This document shows, one piece after another, positions 1-5,178 of a stretch of DNA of 5,305 bases. The stretch covers positions 192 to 5,496 of the forward strand of contig DMPJ01000126.1 in NCBI GenBank assembly GCA_003456035.1, read 5' to 3'. Each line of letters begins with the position of its first letter. Position 1 is the stretch's first letter. A program made the translations under genes and the position numbers. This DNA is from Planktothrix sp. UBA8402 (GTDB taxonomy: Bacteria > Cyanobacteriota > Cyanobacteriia > Cyanobacteriales > Microcoleaceae). Below the pieces are notes generated by a model. That model was not told the DNA's origin. It searched no databases and saw only the letters and a list, made by a program, of their open reading frames with translations.

Positions 1-4
1 CCAT
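1..4 (-). CDS. Start codon of a truncated minus-strand gene, probably a second Uma2 copy
   Basis: Read on the minus strand, positions 4-2 are ATG and position 1 is the first base of codon 2. Nothing else of the gene lies in the window. The case rests on the sequence in front of it: the 24 bases at 1-24 are identical to those spanning the start of the complete Uma2 gene at 642, including the AGGA ribosome-binding site (minus strand, 15-12) at the same 7-base spacing. I infer that a tandem Uma2 paralogue begins here, but the protein itself cannot be seen. Confidence 0.4.
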
Positions 5-24
5 GATTTTATCCTAATTGATTT
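1..24. repeat. 24-bp direct repeat, copy 1 (shared gene leader)
   Basis: This is identical over 24 bases to positions 639-662. On the minus strand each copy contains a leader with AGGA, a 7-base spacer, the ATG and the first base of codon 2. Sequence beyond position 24 no longer matches the other copy. The repeat is best explained as the conserved upstream end of a duplicated gene. Confidence 0.85.
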
Positions 25-36
25 AGCTACAGTTCA

Positions 37-78
37 ATTATATCAAAATTATACAGAATTTTAGAGAATATTTTTCAA
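37..78 (-). promoter_or_regulatory. Possible promoter for the truncated minus-strand gene
   Basis: The 56-base gap between the Uma2 stop codon and the next minus-strand start holds two perfect TATAAT hexamers on the minus strand (53-48 and 42-37). A TTGAAA-like -35 lies at 78-73, 19 bases before the first. The spacing is long and the region is AT-rich, so chance matches are plausible. Cotranscription with the upstream Uma2 gene is the alternative. Confidence 0.3.
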
Positions 79-642
79 ATCTAATACAAATCCTGGTAAG
101 ATATTTTCTCCCGATAAAAATTGGGGAGATGGGATAATTTCTACTACTTGATTCGGGCGATAAATTTCTACACGCTGATTTTGTCTATCTAGCAACCAAG
201 CTAATTTTGTCCCGTTTTCTATATATTCTTGCATTTTGACTTGTAGCTTTGACAAAGAATCAGTTTTTGAGCGTAATTCGACGACAAAATCGGGAGATAA
301 GGGAGCAAATTTTTCCTTTTCTTCTGTGGTTAAAACCTCCCATCTTTGGTGACTTACCCAAGCAGCATCGGGGGAGCGATTTGCACCATTGGGAAGTTTG
401 AAACCCGTTGAAGAATCAAAAGCTAATCCTAAATTATTTTGAGAACTCCAGATTTCTAATTGAGTGCTAATTTTAATATTGCGGTTGCCAGTTTCGCTAC
501 CTGTAGGGGGCATAATAATTAAGTCTCCTAATGCACTGCGCTCAAATCTCAAATCCCGATTATTTTGACATAGCTGAAAAAATTGTTCATCTGTTAGCTG
601 AATTGTTAACTCGAAGGCTGTGGGTATTGTAGCAGTTTCCAT
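61..642 (-). CDS. Uma2 family protein (PD-(D/E)XK nuclease-like fold)
   Basis: This 193-residue protein has the usual full length and order of the Uma2 family (DUF820/PF05685), a restriction-endonuclease-like fold present in many copies in cyanobacteria. Its in vivo role is not established. Visible landmarks are PPTGSETG (45-52), the SSTGFKLPNGANRSPDAAW stretch (77-95) with Asp92 as the likely metal-binding Asp, PDFVVELRSKTD (117-128) with Glu122, and LQVKMQEYIENG (133-144). The C-terminal strands, LAWLLD (148-152) and VEIYRP (158-163), are also typical. Where the classic motif has E-x-K, this protein has Glu122-Leu-Arg124, so catalysis cannot be assumed. The start is supported by AGGA (minus strand, 653-650) 7 bases before ATG. 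There is no signal peptide. A second copy probably follows 56 bases downstream, and the invertase gene diverges on the other side. Family membership is firm; activity is unknown. Confidence 0.93.
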   Translation of the reverse strand: METATIPTAFELTIQLTDEQFFQLCQNNRDLRFERSALGDLIIMPPTGSETGNRNIKISTQLEIWSSQNNLGLAFDSSTGFKLPNGANRSPDAAWVSHQRWEVLTTEEKEKFAPLSPDFVVELRSKTDSLSKLQVKMQEYIENGTKLAWLLDRQNQRVEIYRPNQVVEIIPSPQFLSGENILPGFVLDLKNIL

Positions 643-662
643 GATTTTATCCTAATTGATTT
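639..662. repeat. 24-bp direct repeat, copy 2 (Uma2 leader and start)
   Basis: This is an exact copy of positions 1-24. It covers the Uma2 start codon (642-640), the 7-base spacer, the AGGA ribosome-binding site and about nine further leader bases. Divergence from copy 1 begins at position 663. Confidence 0.85.
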
Positions 663-668
663 CTCAGT

Positions 669-690
669 AGGGTCGGGGCGCGCCGTCCCT
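669..690. repeat. GC-rich hairpin, probable dispersed-repeat remnant
   Basis: AGGGTCGG (669-676) pairs with CCGTCCCT (683-690) with one T-T mismatch, around the 6-base loop GGCGCG. The 8-base palindrome GGCGCGCC (677-684) lies inside. It is a GC island in AT-rich intergenic DNA, upstream of both divergent genes, so it is not placed as a terminator. It resembles the short GC-rich palindromic repeats scattered through filamentous cyanobacterial genomes; that assignment is from memory and was not searched. The rest of the 643-809 gap holds only promoter-like AT-rich sequence. Confidence 0.5.
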
Positions 691-744
691 TTACGATGAA
701 TTTGATTTCAAGTCATTTAGACAAAAGATTTAGACTTACTATAT

Positions 745-774
745 TTGAATTATACTATAACTTCTTGATAAAAT
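745..774 (+). promoter_or_regulatory. Putative sigma70-type promoter of the invertase gene
   Basis: TTGAAT (745-750, four of six consensus bases) and TAAAAT (769-774, five of six) are separated by 18 bases. Transcription would begin near 781, leaving a leader of about 30 bases. TATACT at 751-756 is an alternative -10. On the opposite strand TATAAT (754-749) could serve the Uma2 gene, so the two divergent promoters may overlap. Confidence 0.45.
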
Positions 775-809
775 AGTATTAGTCTTAACAGAAATTTACC
801 CCTGTCCCC

Positions 810-2225
810 ATGAATCAAAGTTTAATTGCTGAAGCCGAAACTTGTTTACAACAATCTATTAGATTTTATCACGGTAAACCAGTCGGAACTGTTGCCGCCG
901 CAGACAAGGTATTATTAGAAGAACAATTGAATTATAATGAATGTTTTATTAGAGATTTTTTTCCCTGTGGGTTAGCATTTTTAATTCAGGGAAAACGGGA
1001 AATAGTAAAAAATTTTTTAGAAGTTACTTTGGGTTTACAATTAGATTGGGAAAATCCAATTTCAGGGTCAGGATTATTTGCCCAAGTGCGTAAATCTCTG
1101 CTAACTCAAGACCATGAAAATGAAGAATGGGTTAGACCCGGACAAGGGTTAATGCCTGCTAGTTTTTTAGTGATTAATCAACAGGAAATTAAAGCAGATT
1201 TTGGTCAACGGGCTATTGGTCGGGTGACTCCCGTTGATTCAGGATTATGGTGGATATTCTTATTAAATGTTTATGAAAAAGCCTGTGATCAAGCTAATGT
1301 TCCTGAAGAAAAAATCGCCCATCGTCCTGAATTTCAACGGGGAATTAAATTATTATTAGAGTTATGTTTAGCTAAACGTTTTGATATGAATCCTACGATG
1401 TTAGTTCCCGAAGGAGCTTTTATGATTGATCGACGCATGGGTGTTTATGGTCATCCTATTGAAATTCAAGCCTTATTTTATATTGCTTTAAAAAGTGGTT
1501 TAGGATTATTAAATTCCGAAGATATTCAAGCCTTAGATTTAGAAAGTCGATTAGATAAATTAGTTAAATATATCCGATATCAATATTGGTTAGATCCGGT
1601 ATTATTGCGTCGAGTTTATCGTTATCAAACCGAAGAATTTGGAGAAACTGCATTAAATAAATTTAATATTTATGCCAATGCAGTTCCCGATTGGGTGTTA
1701 AGATGGTTAGATCGTAAAGGTGGCTATTTAGTCGGAAATGTTGGAGTCGGTTGGATGGATTTTCGCTTCTTTAGTCAGGGAAATTTATTATCAATTATTA
1801 GTGCTTTAACAACCGATAAACAATCGGAAGCTATTTTGACATTAATTGAGCAACAATGGTCAAGTTTAATCGGAGAAATGCCAATGAAAATTTGTTATCC
1901 TGCTGTCATGGGTCGAGATTGGGAAATTATTACCGGATGTGATCCTAAAAATGTGCCTTGGTCGTATCATAATGGTGGGAATTGGCCGGTTTTAATCTGG
2001 TCATTAGTAGCAGCATCTTTGAAAATGGGTCAAGCTAATATTGCTCAGGGTGCGATCGCAATTGCTGAAAAATATTTAGCCAATGATCAATGGCCGGAAT
2101 ATTATGATGATCAGGATGGAAAAATTATTGGTCGTCAAGCGAGACTTTATCAAACTTGGACAATTTCTGGCTATTTAGTCGCTCAATATTTATTGCAAAA
2201 TCCTCAACATTTAGAGTTAATTTAA
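810..2225 (+). CDS. Neutral/alkaline invertase, glycoside hydrolase family 100
   Basis: Hydrolyses sucrose to glucose and fructose in the cytosol; no signal peptide is present. The 471 residues fit the usual length of cyanobacterial GH100 enzymes and cover the whole (alpha/alpha)6 barrel. Recognisable blocks are LNYNECFIRDF (40-50), GQGLMPASF (111-119), FGQRAIGRVTPVDSGLWW (131-148), FDMNPTMLVPEGAFMIDRRM (191-210) followed by GVYGHPIEIQALF, WSYHNGGNWPVLIW (384-397) and WPEYYDD (428-434). By motif position, Asp207 in MIDRRMG and Glu430 in WPEYYD correspond to the catalytic pair reported for Anabaena InvA (Asp188 and Glu414, as I recall). No Shine-Dalgarno precedes the ATG, but the start fits because family homology begins within a few residues. 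A stretch at about 80-108 looks longer than in plant relatives. No sucrose synthesis gene is nearby. Family assignment is firm; substrate preference rests on the family. Confidence 0.95.
   Translation: MNQSLIAEAETCLQQSIRFYHGKPVGTVAAADKVLLEEQLNYNECFIRDFFPCGLAFLIQGKREIVKNFLEVTLGLQLDWENPISGSGLFAQVRKSLLTQDHENEEWVRPGQGLMPASFLVINQQEIKADFGQRAIGRVTPVDSGLWWIFLLNVYEKACDQANVPEEKIAHRPEFQRGIKLLLELCLAKRFDMNPTMLVPEGAFMIDRRMGVYGHPIEIQALFYIALKSGLGLLNSEDIQALDLESRLDKLVKYIRYQYWLDPVLLRRVYRYQTEEFGETALNKFNIYANAVPDWVLRWLDRKGGYLVGNVGVGWMDFRFFSQGNLLSIISALTTDKQSEAILTLIEQQWSSLIGEMPMKICYPAVMGRDWEIITGCDPKNVPWSYHNGGNWPVLIWSLVAASLKMGQANIAQGAIAIAEKYLANDQWPEYYDDQDGKIIGRQARLYQTWTISGYLVAQYLLQNPQHLELI
2052..2059. repeat. HIP1 octamer (GCGATCGC) in the invertase gene
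   Basis: Exact copy of the highly iterated palindrome typical of many cyanobacterial genomes. It lies in codons for Ala-Ile-Ala near residues 415-417 and supports the cyanobacterial origin. Confidence 0.9.
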
Positions 2226-2250
2226 TTTTCATCTTCAGGGGATGATTAAT

Positions 2251-2279
2251 TAGACGAATCCCAAATTATCAAGTATAAT
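2251..2279 (+). promoter_or_regulatory. Sigma70-type promoter of the DUF4926-like gene
   Basis: TAGACG (2251-2256, four of six) and a perfect TATAAT (2274-2279) lie exactly 17 bases apart within the 80-base gap after the invertase. Transcription would start near 2286, giving a leader of about 20 bases that contains the AGGA ribosome-binding site (2296-2299), 6 bases before the ATG. This is the best promoter in the window and argues that the small gene is transcribed independently. Confidence 0.6.
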
Positions 2280-2305
2280 AGACTAACTCCATTCTAGGAT
2301 TTAAG

Positions 2306-2644
2306 ATGAAAGCACAAGCCTATGATCGGATTAAAACATTGGTGGATATTCCCGCAGATTTGGGAAAATCCCTAATTCCAAAAGGAACAATTGGAACAGT
2401 AATTGAATGTTATGAACGTCCGAAAGAAGGTTATGCTGTTGACCTGACAATTTTGAGCGAAACCGGAGAATCGGAGTATGAAAATTTAATTCTGTATCCT
2501 GATCAGTTTTCTGTCGTCATTGATACCCCCGAAATGGGAAATTTTATTTCGGTTTTTGGCGATATTAGTTATGAAGTTCCTCAAGTAGTTAATGAACAAT
2601 CAACTCCTTCAGAAACCCCAGTAGATCAACCTACTCAGGGGTAA
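2306..2644 (+). CDS. Small DUF4926-like protein
   Basis: The 112-residue product matches my recollection of the DUF4926 family: an opening like YDRIKTLVDIP (6-16), a central KGTIGTVIECYE turn (26-37), an acidic strand YAVDLTILSETGESEYENLI (43-62) and a closing LYPDQFSVV (63-71). These suggest a small beta-barrel of SH3/KOW type. The family's function is unknown. After about residue 75 the sequence becomes a Ser/Thr/Pro/Gln-rich, probably disordered tail (roughly 93-112), longer than the usual compact domain. The start is well supported by AGGA at 2296-2299. No signal peptide or membrane segment is present. Members often lie next to small toxin-like or other hypothetical genes, but here no partner shares its transcription unit, so a toxin-antitoxin role is not supported. 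Confidence 0.8.
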   Translation: MKAQAYDRIKTLVDIPADLGKSLIPKGTIGTVIECYERPKEGYAVDLTILSETGESEYENLILYPDQFSVVIDTPEMGNFISVFGDISYEVPQVVNEQSTPSETPVDQPTQG

Positions 2645-2708
2645 GATCAAACTAAAATTACGATTTGTTAAAATTTTTCTAATTTCATCTAAAACTATCT
2701 CAAAATCA

Positions 2709-2717
2709 TGCTATATT
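2709..2717 (+). promoter_or_regulatory. Possible extended -10 element of the phosphatase gene
   Basis: TGCTATATT combines the TGN extension with a hexamer five of six to consensus. No convincing -35 lies 15-19 bases upstream. Transcription would start near 2724, inside the inverted repeat. No Shine-Dalgarno precedes the ATG at 2778. This is a candidate only. Confidence 0.3.
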
Positions 2718-2758
2718 TCCCTACAGAGTGTTTAAGATTATTCATTCTATAGGGAAAT
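2715..2758. repeat. Long inverted repeat in the phosphatase gene leader
   Basis: Arms 2715-2730 and 2743-2758 pair over 16 positions: nine perfect pairs (ATTTCCCTA with TAGGGAAAT), one C-A mismatch at 2724/2749, then six more pairs including one G-U, closing a 12-base loop. The structure ends 19 bases before the ATG at 2778. No run of T follows directly, so it is a poor intrinsic terminator for the gene before it. It could be an operator, a leader RNA hairpin or a dispersed-repeat remnant. An extended -10-like TGCTATATT (2709-2717) overlaps its left edge. Confidence 0.6.
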
Positions 2759-2777
2759 TACAATTTTAATTAAACTT

Positions 2778-4436
2778 ATGAAACCTATCTTAAAGTACAG
2801 TTTAATCTTATTTTTTATCGGCATAACTTTATCGATCGCACCCCCAAGTTTAGGATTATTTCAGCCACAATTTAACCTGAGAATTCTGCATACAAATGAT
2901 CACCATGCTCATTTAGAACCCGTTACAGTTAGCGAGACTAAACCAGCGATTCCGGGGGTTCCAGCAGTGAGTCTGGGGGTTCAACTAGCGAGCGAGGACG
3001 CTCGCACTGCTGGAGGAATTGCGCGACGAAAAACCTTAGTTGATAGTTTAAAAGCGATTAATTCCAGAGAAACTCTGCTCCTAGATGCGGGAGATATTTT
3101 TCAAGGAACATTATATTTTAATCAATATCTGGGTCAAGCGGATTTACCCTTTTATAATCAGATGAATTATCAAGCTGTTACCCTGGGAAACCATGAATTT
3201 GACCGAGGACAAACCGTTTTAGCTAATTTTATTAAAAAAGCTAAATTCCCCATGCTTTCAGCTAATCTCAAAATTGATCATAATTCTCCTTTGGCGGGTT
3301 TAGTTAAACCTTGGGTAATATTATCAGTTAAAGGTAAAAAAATAGGGGTTTTTGGCTTAACGACAGAAGCAACGGCTCAAATGTCAAGTCCGGGGGAAGG
3401 AGTGAGTTTTACCGATTCTATTCAATCGGCTAAAAAAGCGGTATCGGAGTTAAAAAAACAAGGAGTTAATAAAATTATTGGTTTAACTCATATTGGCTTA
3501 GAATCCGATTTAAACCTGGCTAAAAATGTCAATGATATTGATATTATTATCGGTGGACATAGCCATACTCCTTTAGGTTTGATGCCAAATTCAAAACAAC
3601 CCTATCCCATTGTTGAAACCACACCTAATGGTCAGAAAGTTTTAGTAGTTACAGCTTGGGAATGGGGTAAATATTTAGGGGATTTACAAGTTAAATTTAA
3701 TCGCCAAGGGGAAGTAATTTCTTGGCAAGGTATACCCCATGCTATTGATAATCAAATTCAACCGGATGCGACCTTTGCTAAACAATTAGAAAAATTTTCA
3801 GCTTCCTTAGCAGTTTTACGTCAAACTATTATTGGTAAAACCTCCGTTTTATTAGATGGAAGTCGAGAGCAAGTTCGCACCCAAGAAACCAATTTAGGGA
3901 ATTTAATTACTGATGCTATGTTAAATAAATTAAGACCCGATGGTGCTCAAATTGCCCTGTTAAATTCTGGCGGAATTCGCTCTAGTATTCCAGTCGGAAA
4001 TATTAGTGTTAGTCAAGTAATTGAAGTGCTGCCTTTTGGGAATACAATGGCTCGATTAGATTTAACCGGAGAACAAATAAAACAATCTTTAGAACATGGC
4101 GTGAGTCAAGTTGAATTAGGAGAAGGTAGATTTCCCCAAGTCTCAGGATTAAAGTTTATTTATGACCCGCAAGCGCCCGTCGGTTATCGGATTATTTCGA
4201 TTAATATTATTGATCAATCTGGACAAGAAAAACCCCTAGATTTAACCGCAACCTATCGAGTTGTCACCAATAATTTTATGTCTACAGGTGGAGATGGTTA
4301 TGAGGTGATGAAATCAGGAAAAAATCAAATTGACACTGGATTTTTATTAGCGGATGTGGTAATAGATTATATTAAACAGCAATCTGATATTAATCTGAAA
4401 TCTGGCGATCGCATTATTACTAAAAAATCATCCTAA
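2778..4436 (+). CDS. Exported bifunctional metallophosphatase/5'-nucleotidase (UshA-like)
   Basis: This 552-residue enzyme should act outside the cytoplasm, removing phosphate from nucleotides and related esters. A signal peptide is visible: Lys2 and Lys6, a hydrophobic core at 8-20 and a likely cleavage near Gly26. The N-terminal metallophosphatase domain has LRILHTNDHHAH (34-45; Asp41 and His43), LLDAGDIFQG (101-110; Asp106), GNHEFD (137-142; Asn138 and the His139/Asp142 dyad), GLTHIG (235-240; His238) and GGHSH (259-263; His261 and His263). This is a complete two-metal site by comparison with E. coli UshA. The C-terminal nucleotide-binding domain (about 350-540) has NSGGIR (396-401), LPFGNT (418-423) and NNFMSTGGDGY (498-508); Phe420 and Phe500 are the probable base-stacking pair. 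Residues 57-79 are encoded by a repeat-derived, palindromic DNA segment. No Pho box was recognised upstream. Exact substrates are unknown. Confidence 0.95.
   Translation: MKPILKYSLILFFIGITLSIAPPSLGLFQPQFNLRILHTNDHHAHLEPVTVSETKPAIPGVPAVSLGVQLASEDARTAGGIARRKTLVDSLKAINSRETLLLDAGDIFQGTLYFNQYLGQADLPFYNQMNYQAVTLGNHEFDRGQTVLANFIKKAKFPMLSANLKIDHNSPLAGLVKPWVILSVKGKKIGVFGLTTEATAQMSSPGEGVSFTDSIQSAKKAVSELKKQGVNKIIGLTHIGLESDLNLAKNVNDIDIIIGGHSHTPLGLMPNSKQPYPIVETTPNGQKVLVVTAWEWGKYLGDLQVKFNRQGEVISWQGIPHAIDNQIQPDATFAKQLEKFSASLAVLRQTIIGKTSVLLDGSREQVRTQETNLGNLITDAMLNKLRPDGAQIALLNSGGIRSSIPVGNISVSQVIEVLPFGNTMARLDLTGEQIKQSLEHGVSQVELGEGRFPQVSGLKFIYDPQAPVGYRIISINIIDQSGQEKPLDLTATYRVVTNNFMSTGGDGYEVMKSGKNQIDTGFLLADVVIDYIKQQSDINLKSGDRIITKKSS
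2946..3014 (+). repeat. Palindromic repeat segment inside the phosphatase coding sequence
   Basis: The segment begins with two imperfect 21-base units (2946-2966 and 2967-2987, 15 of 21 identical, both containing GGGGGTTC). A perfect hairpin follows: GCGAGCG (2988-2994), AGGA loop, CGCTCGC (2999-3005). An outer pair, TCCAGCAGTG (2960-2969) and CACTGCTGGA (3005-3014), is also perfect and shares one base with the inner stem. The whole is 69 bases, exactly 23 codons (residues 57-79), and lies between the first metal motif and the conserved GGIARRK. It resembles short palindromic repeats common in filamentous cyanobacteria that have entered an open reading frame without breaking it. Confidence 0.7.
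4405..4412. repeat. HIP1 octamer (GCGATCGC) near the end of the phosphatase gene
   Basis: Exact HIP1 palindrome, in the codons for Gly-Asp-Arg-Ile (about residues 543-546). Confidence 0.9.
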
Positions 4437-4448
4437 ATAGTTGATACT

Positions 4449-4479
4449 CCCCATTGCCAGAAGCTAGGGGACTCTGGGG
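4449..4479 (+). terminator. Weak stem-loop after the phosphatase gene
   Basis: Two mutually exclusive short stems are possible: CCCCA (4449-4453) with TGGGG (4475-4479), or CCAGA (4457-4461) with TCTGG (4473-4477). The following bases are CTAAAAACG, with no run of T, so this is at best a weak terminator. The remainder of the 148-base gap holds a promoter-like element and a strong ribosome-binding site. Confidence 0.25.
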
Positions 4480-4503
4480 CTAAAAACGATGGTTCAGGAT
4501 TAA

Positions 4504-4512
4504 TGCTATAGT
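4504..4512 (+). promoter_or_regulatory. Possible extended -10 promoter of the FKBP gene
   Basis: TGCTATAGT has the TGN extension and a hexamer close to TATAAT. No good -35 is present at the right distance. A start near 4518 would give a leader of roughly 65 bases. The same TGCTATA core occurs at 2709-2715 before the phosphatase gene. Confidence 0.35.
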
Positions 4513-4571
4513 GTTAATAGGCATAAGGGTTTTCCCCGATCAAACAATCCTAAAGGTAGATTAGTATATGC

Positions 4572-4577
4572 AGGAGG
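4572..4577 (+). promoter_or_regulatory. Strong Shine-Dalgarno that fixes a TTG start
   Basis: AGGAGG is a perfect anti-16S match and lies 7 bases before TTG at 4585. The ATG at 4568 lies before it and out of frame. The site therefore decides the start of the FKBP gene despite the rare initiation codon. Confidence 0.8.
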
Positions 4578-4584
4578 ATAAATT

Positions 4585-5151
4585 TTGCGAGAAATTCTAA
4601 TTAGCTTAGGGCTGATTATTGTTTGTACTGTTGTCTTAGTTGTTGCTCAAATTACAACCTCTATACAACAGGCAAAAGCTGTTAATCAAAGCACTCCGAT
4701 TTCAGTGCAACAACAAACGGTAAAAACATCTAGCAGTCCTTTGTTTGCACCAGATATTGTTTCCAATGCTCAAACTATTATTGCTCAAAACATGACAAAT
4801 TCAGAAGAAGAAGTAGTTACAACTGACTCCGGTTTACAATATGTGGATTTAACCGTAGGTAGTGATAAATCACCTAAAAAGGGTGACACGGTTATAGTTC
4901 ATTATACCGGAACTTTAACGGATGGGAAAAAATTTGATAGTTCCCGCGATCGCGGACAACCTTTTAAATTTAAAATTGGTGTCGGTCAAGTGATTAAAGG
5001 TTGGGATGAAGGCGTGATGAGCATGACAGTAGGCGGACGTCGCAAGTTAATTATTCCACCGGATTTAGGTTATGGCGCTCGCGGTGCGGGCGGTGTAATT
5101 CCTCCGAATGCAACGTTAGTTTTTGATGTGGAACTATTGGGCGTGGAGTGA
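4585..5151 (+). CDS. Exported FKBP-type peptidyl-prolyl cis-trans isomerase
   Basis: This enzyme catalyses cis-trans isomerisation of Xaa-Pro bonds and so assists folding of exported proteins, probably in the periplasm or thylakoid lumen. The 188 residues comprise a hydrophobic export segment (about 4-22), a possible signal peptidase site after AKA (30-32), a Gln/Ser/Thr-rich linker to about 80, and one FKBP domain (about 81-188). The active site is complete compared with human FKBP12: Tyr107, Phe117, Asp118, Arg123, Phe127, Val136-Ile137, Trp140, Tyr163, Ile172 and Phe180. The [13 protein letters not shown] stretch (117-129) and [13 protein letters not shown] (173-185) are especially close to it. 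There is no chaperone-like insertion and no lipobox around Cys14. Initiation is at TTG, backed by AGGAGG. The start region has only one basic residue (Arg2), so a retained membrane anchor is the alternative to a cleaved signal peptide. Confidence 0.95.
   Translation: MREILISLGLIIVCTVVLVVAQITTSIQQAKAVNQSTPISVQQQTVKTSSSPLFAPDIVSNAQTIIAQNMTNSEEEVVTTDSGLQYVDLTVGSDKSPKKGDTVIVHYTGTLTDGKKFDSSRDRGQPFKFKIGVGQVIKGWDEGVMSMTVGGRRKLIIPPDLGYGARGAGGVIPPNATLVFDVELLGVE
4946..4953. repeat. HIP1 octamer (GCGATCGC) in the FKBP gene
   Basis: Exact HIP1 copy, extended to a 12-base palindrome CCGCGATCGCGG (4944-4955). It encodes the Ser-Arg-Asp-Arg-Gly loop (120-124), which contains the Arg equivalent to FKBP12 Arg42. 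Confidence 0.9.
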
Positions 5152-5178
5152 GCCTTTTAGCCTCAGAAGTTACCTTAT

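Noticed and set aside
61..642. Uma2 gene as part of a restriction or defence system
   Set aside because: No methyltransferase, helicase or other defence partner is present. Uma2 genes are common as isolated copies in cyanobacteria.
2229..2245. Short stem TCATC/GATGA right after the invertase stop codon, considered as a terminator
   Set aside because: Only five AT-rich pairs, a 7-base loop and no T run. Too weak to call.
2306..2644. Toxin-antitoxin pair involving the DUF4926-like protein
   Set aside because: No small partner gene overlaps or adjoins it. Both neighbours are full-length metabolic enzymes.
2645..2777. Pho box upstream of the phosphatase gene
   Set aside because: No tandem TTAA-cored octamers at 11-base spacing were found. 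The 10-base phased units do not match the consensus.
2946..3014. CRISPR-like or IS-derived origin of the repeats in the phosphatase gene
   Set aside because: Only two imperfect units with no spacers, no transposase and no obvious target duplication. A short palindromic repeat explains it better.
4549..4570. NtcA-like site (GTA-N8-TAC) before the FKBP gene
   Set aside because: GTA at 4556 is followed at the right distance by TAT, not TAC, and no well-placed -10 accompanies it.
4568..4570. ATG as the start of the FKBP gene
   Set aside because: It lies before the Shine-Dalgarno and out of frame with the FKBP reading frame. The TTG at 4585 is correctly spaced.
810..5151. A single operon or a new multi-gene system spanning the four plus-strand genes
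   Set aside because: Gaps of 80-148 bp, individual promoter-like elements and unrelated functions argue for separate transcription units.
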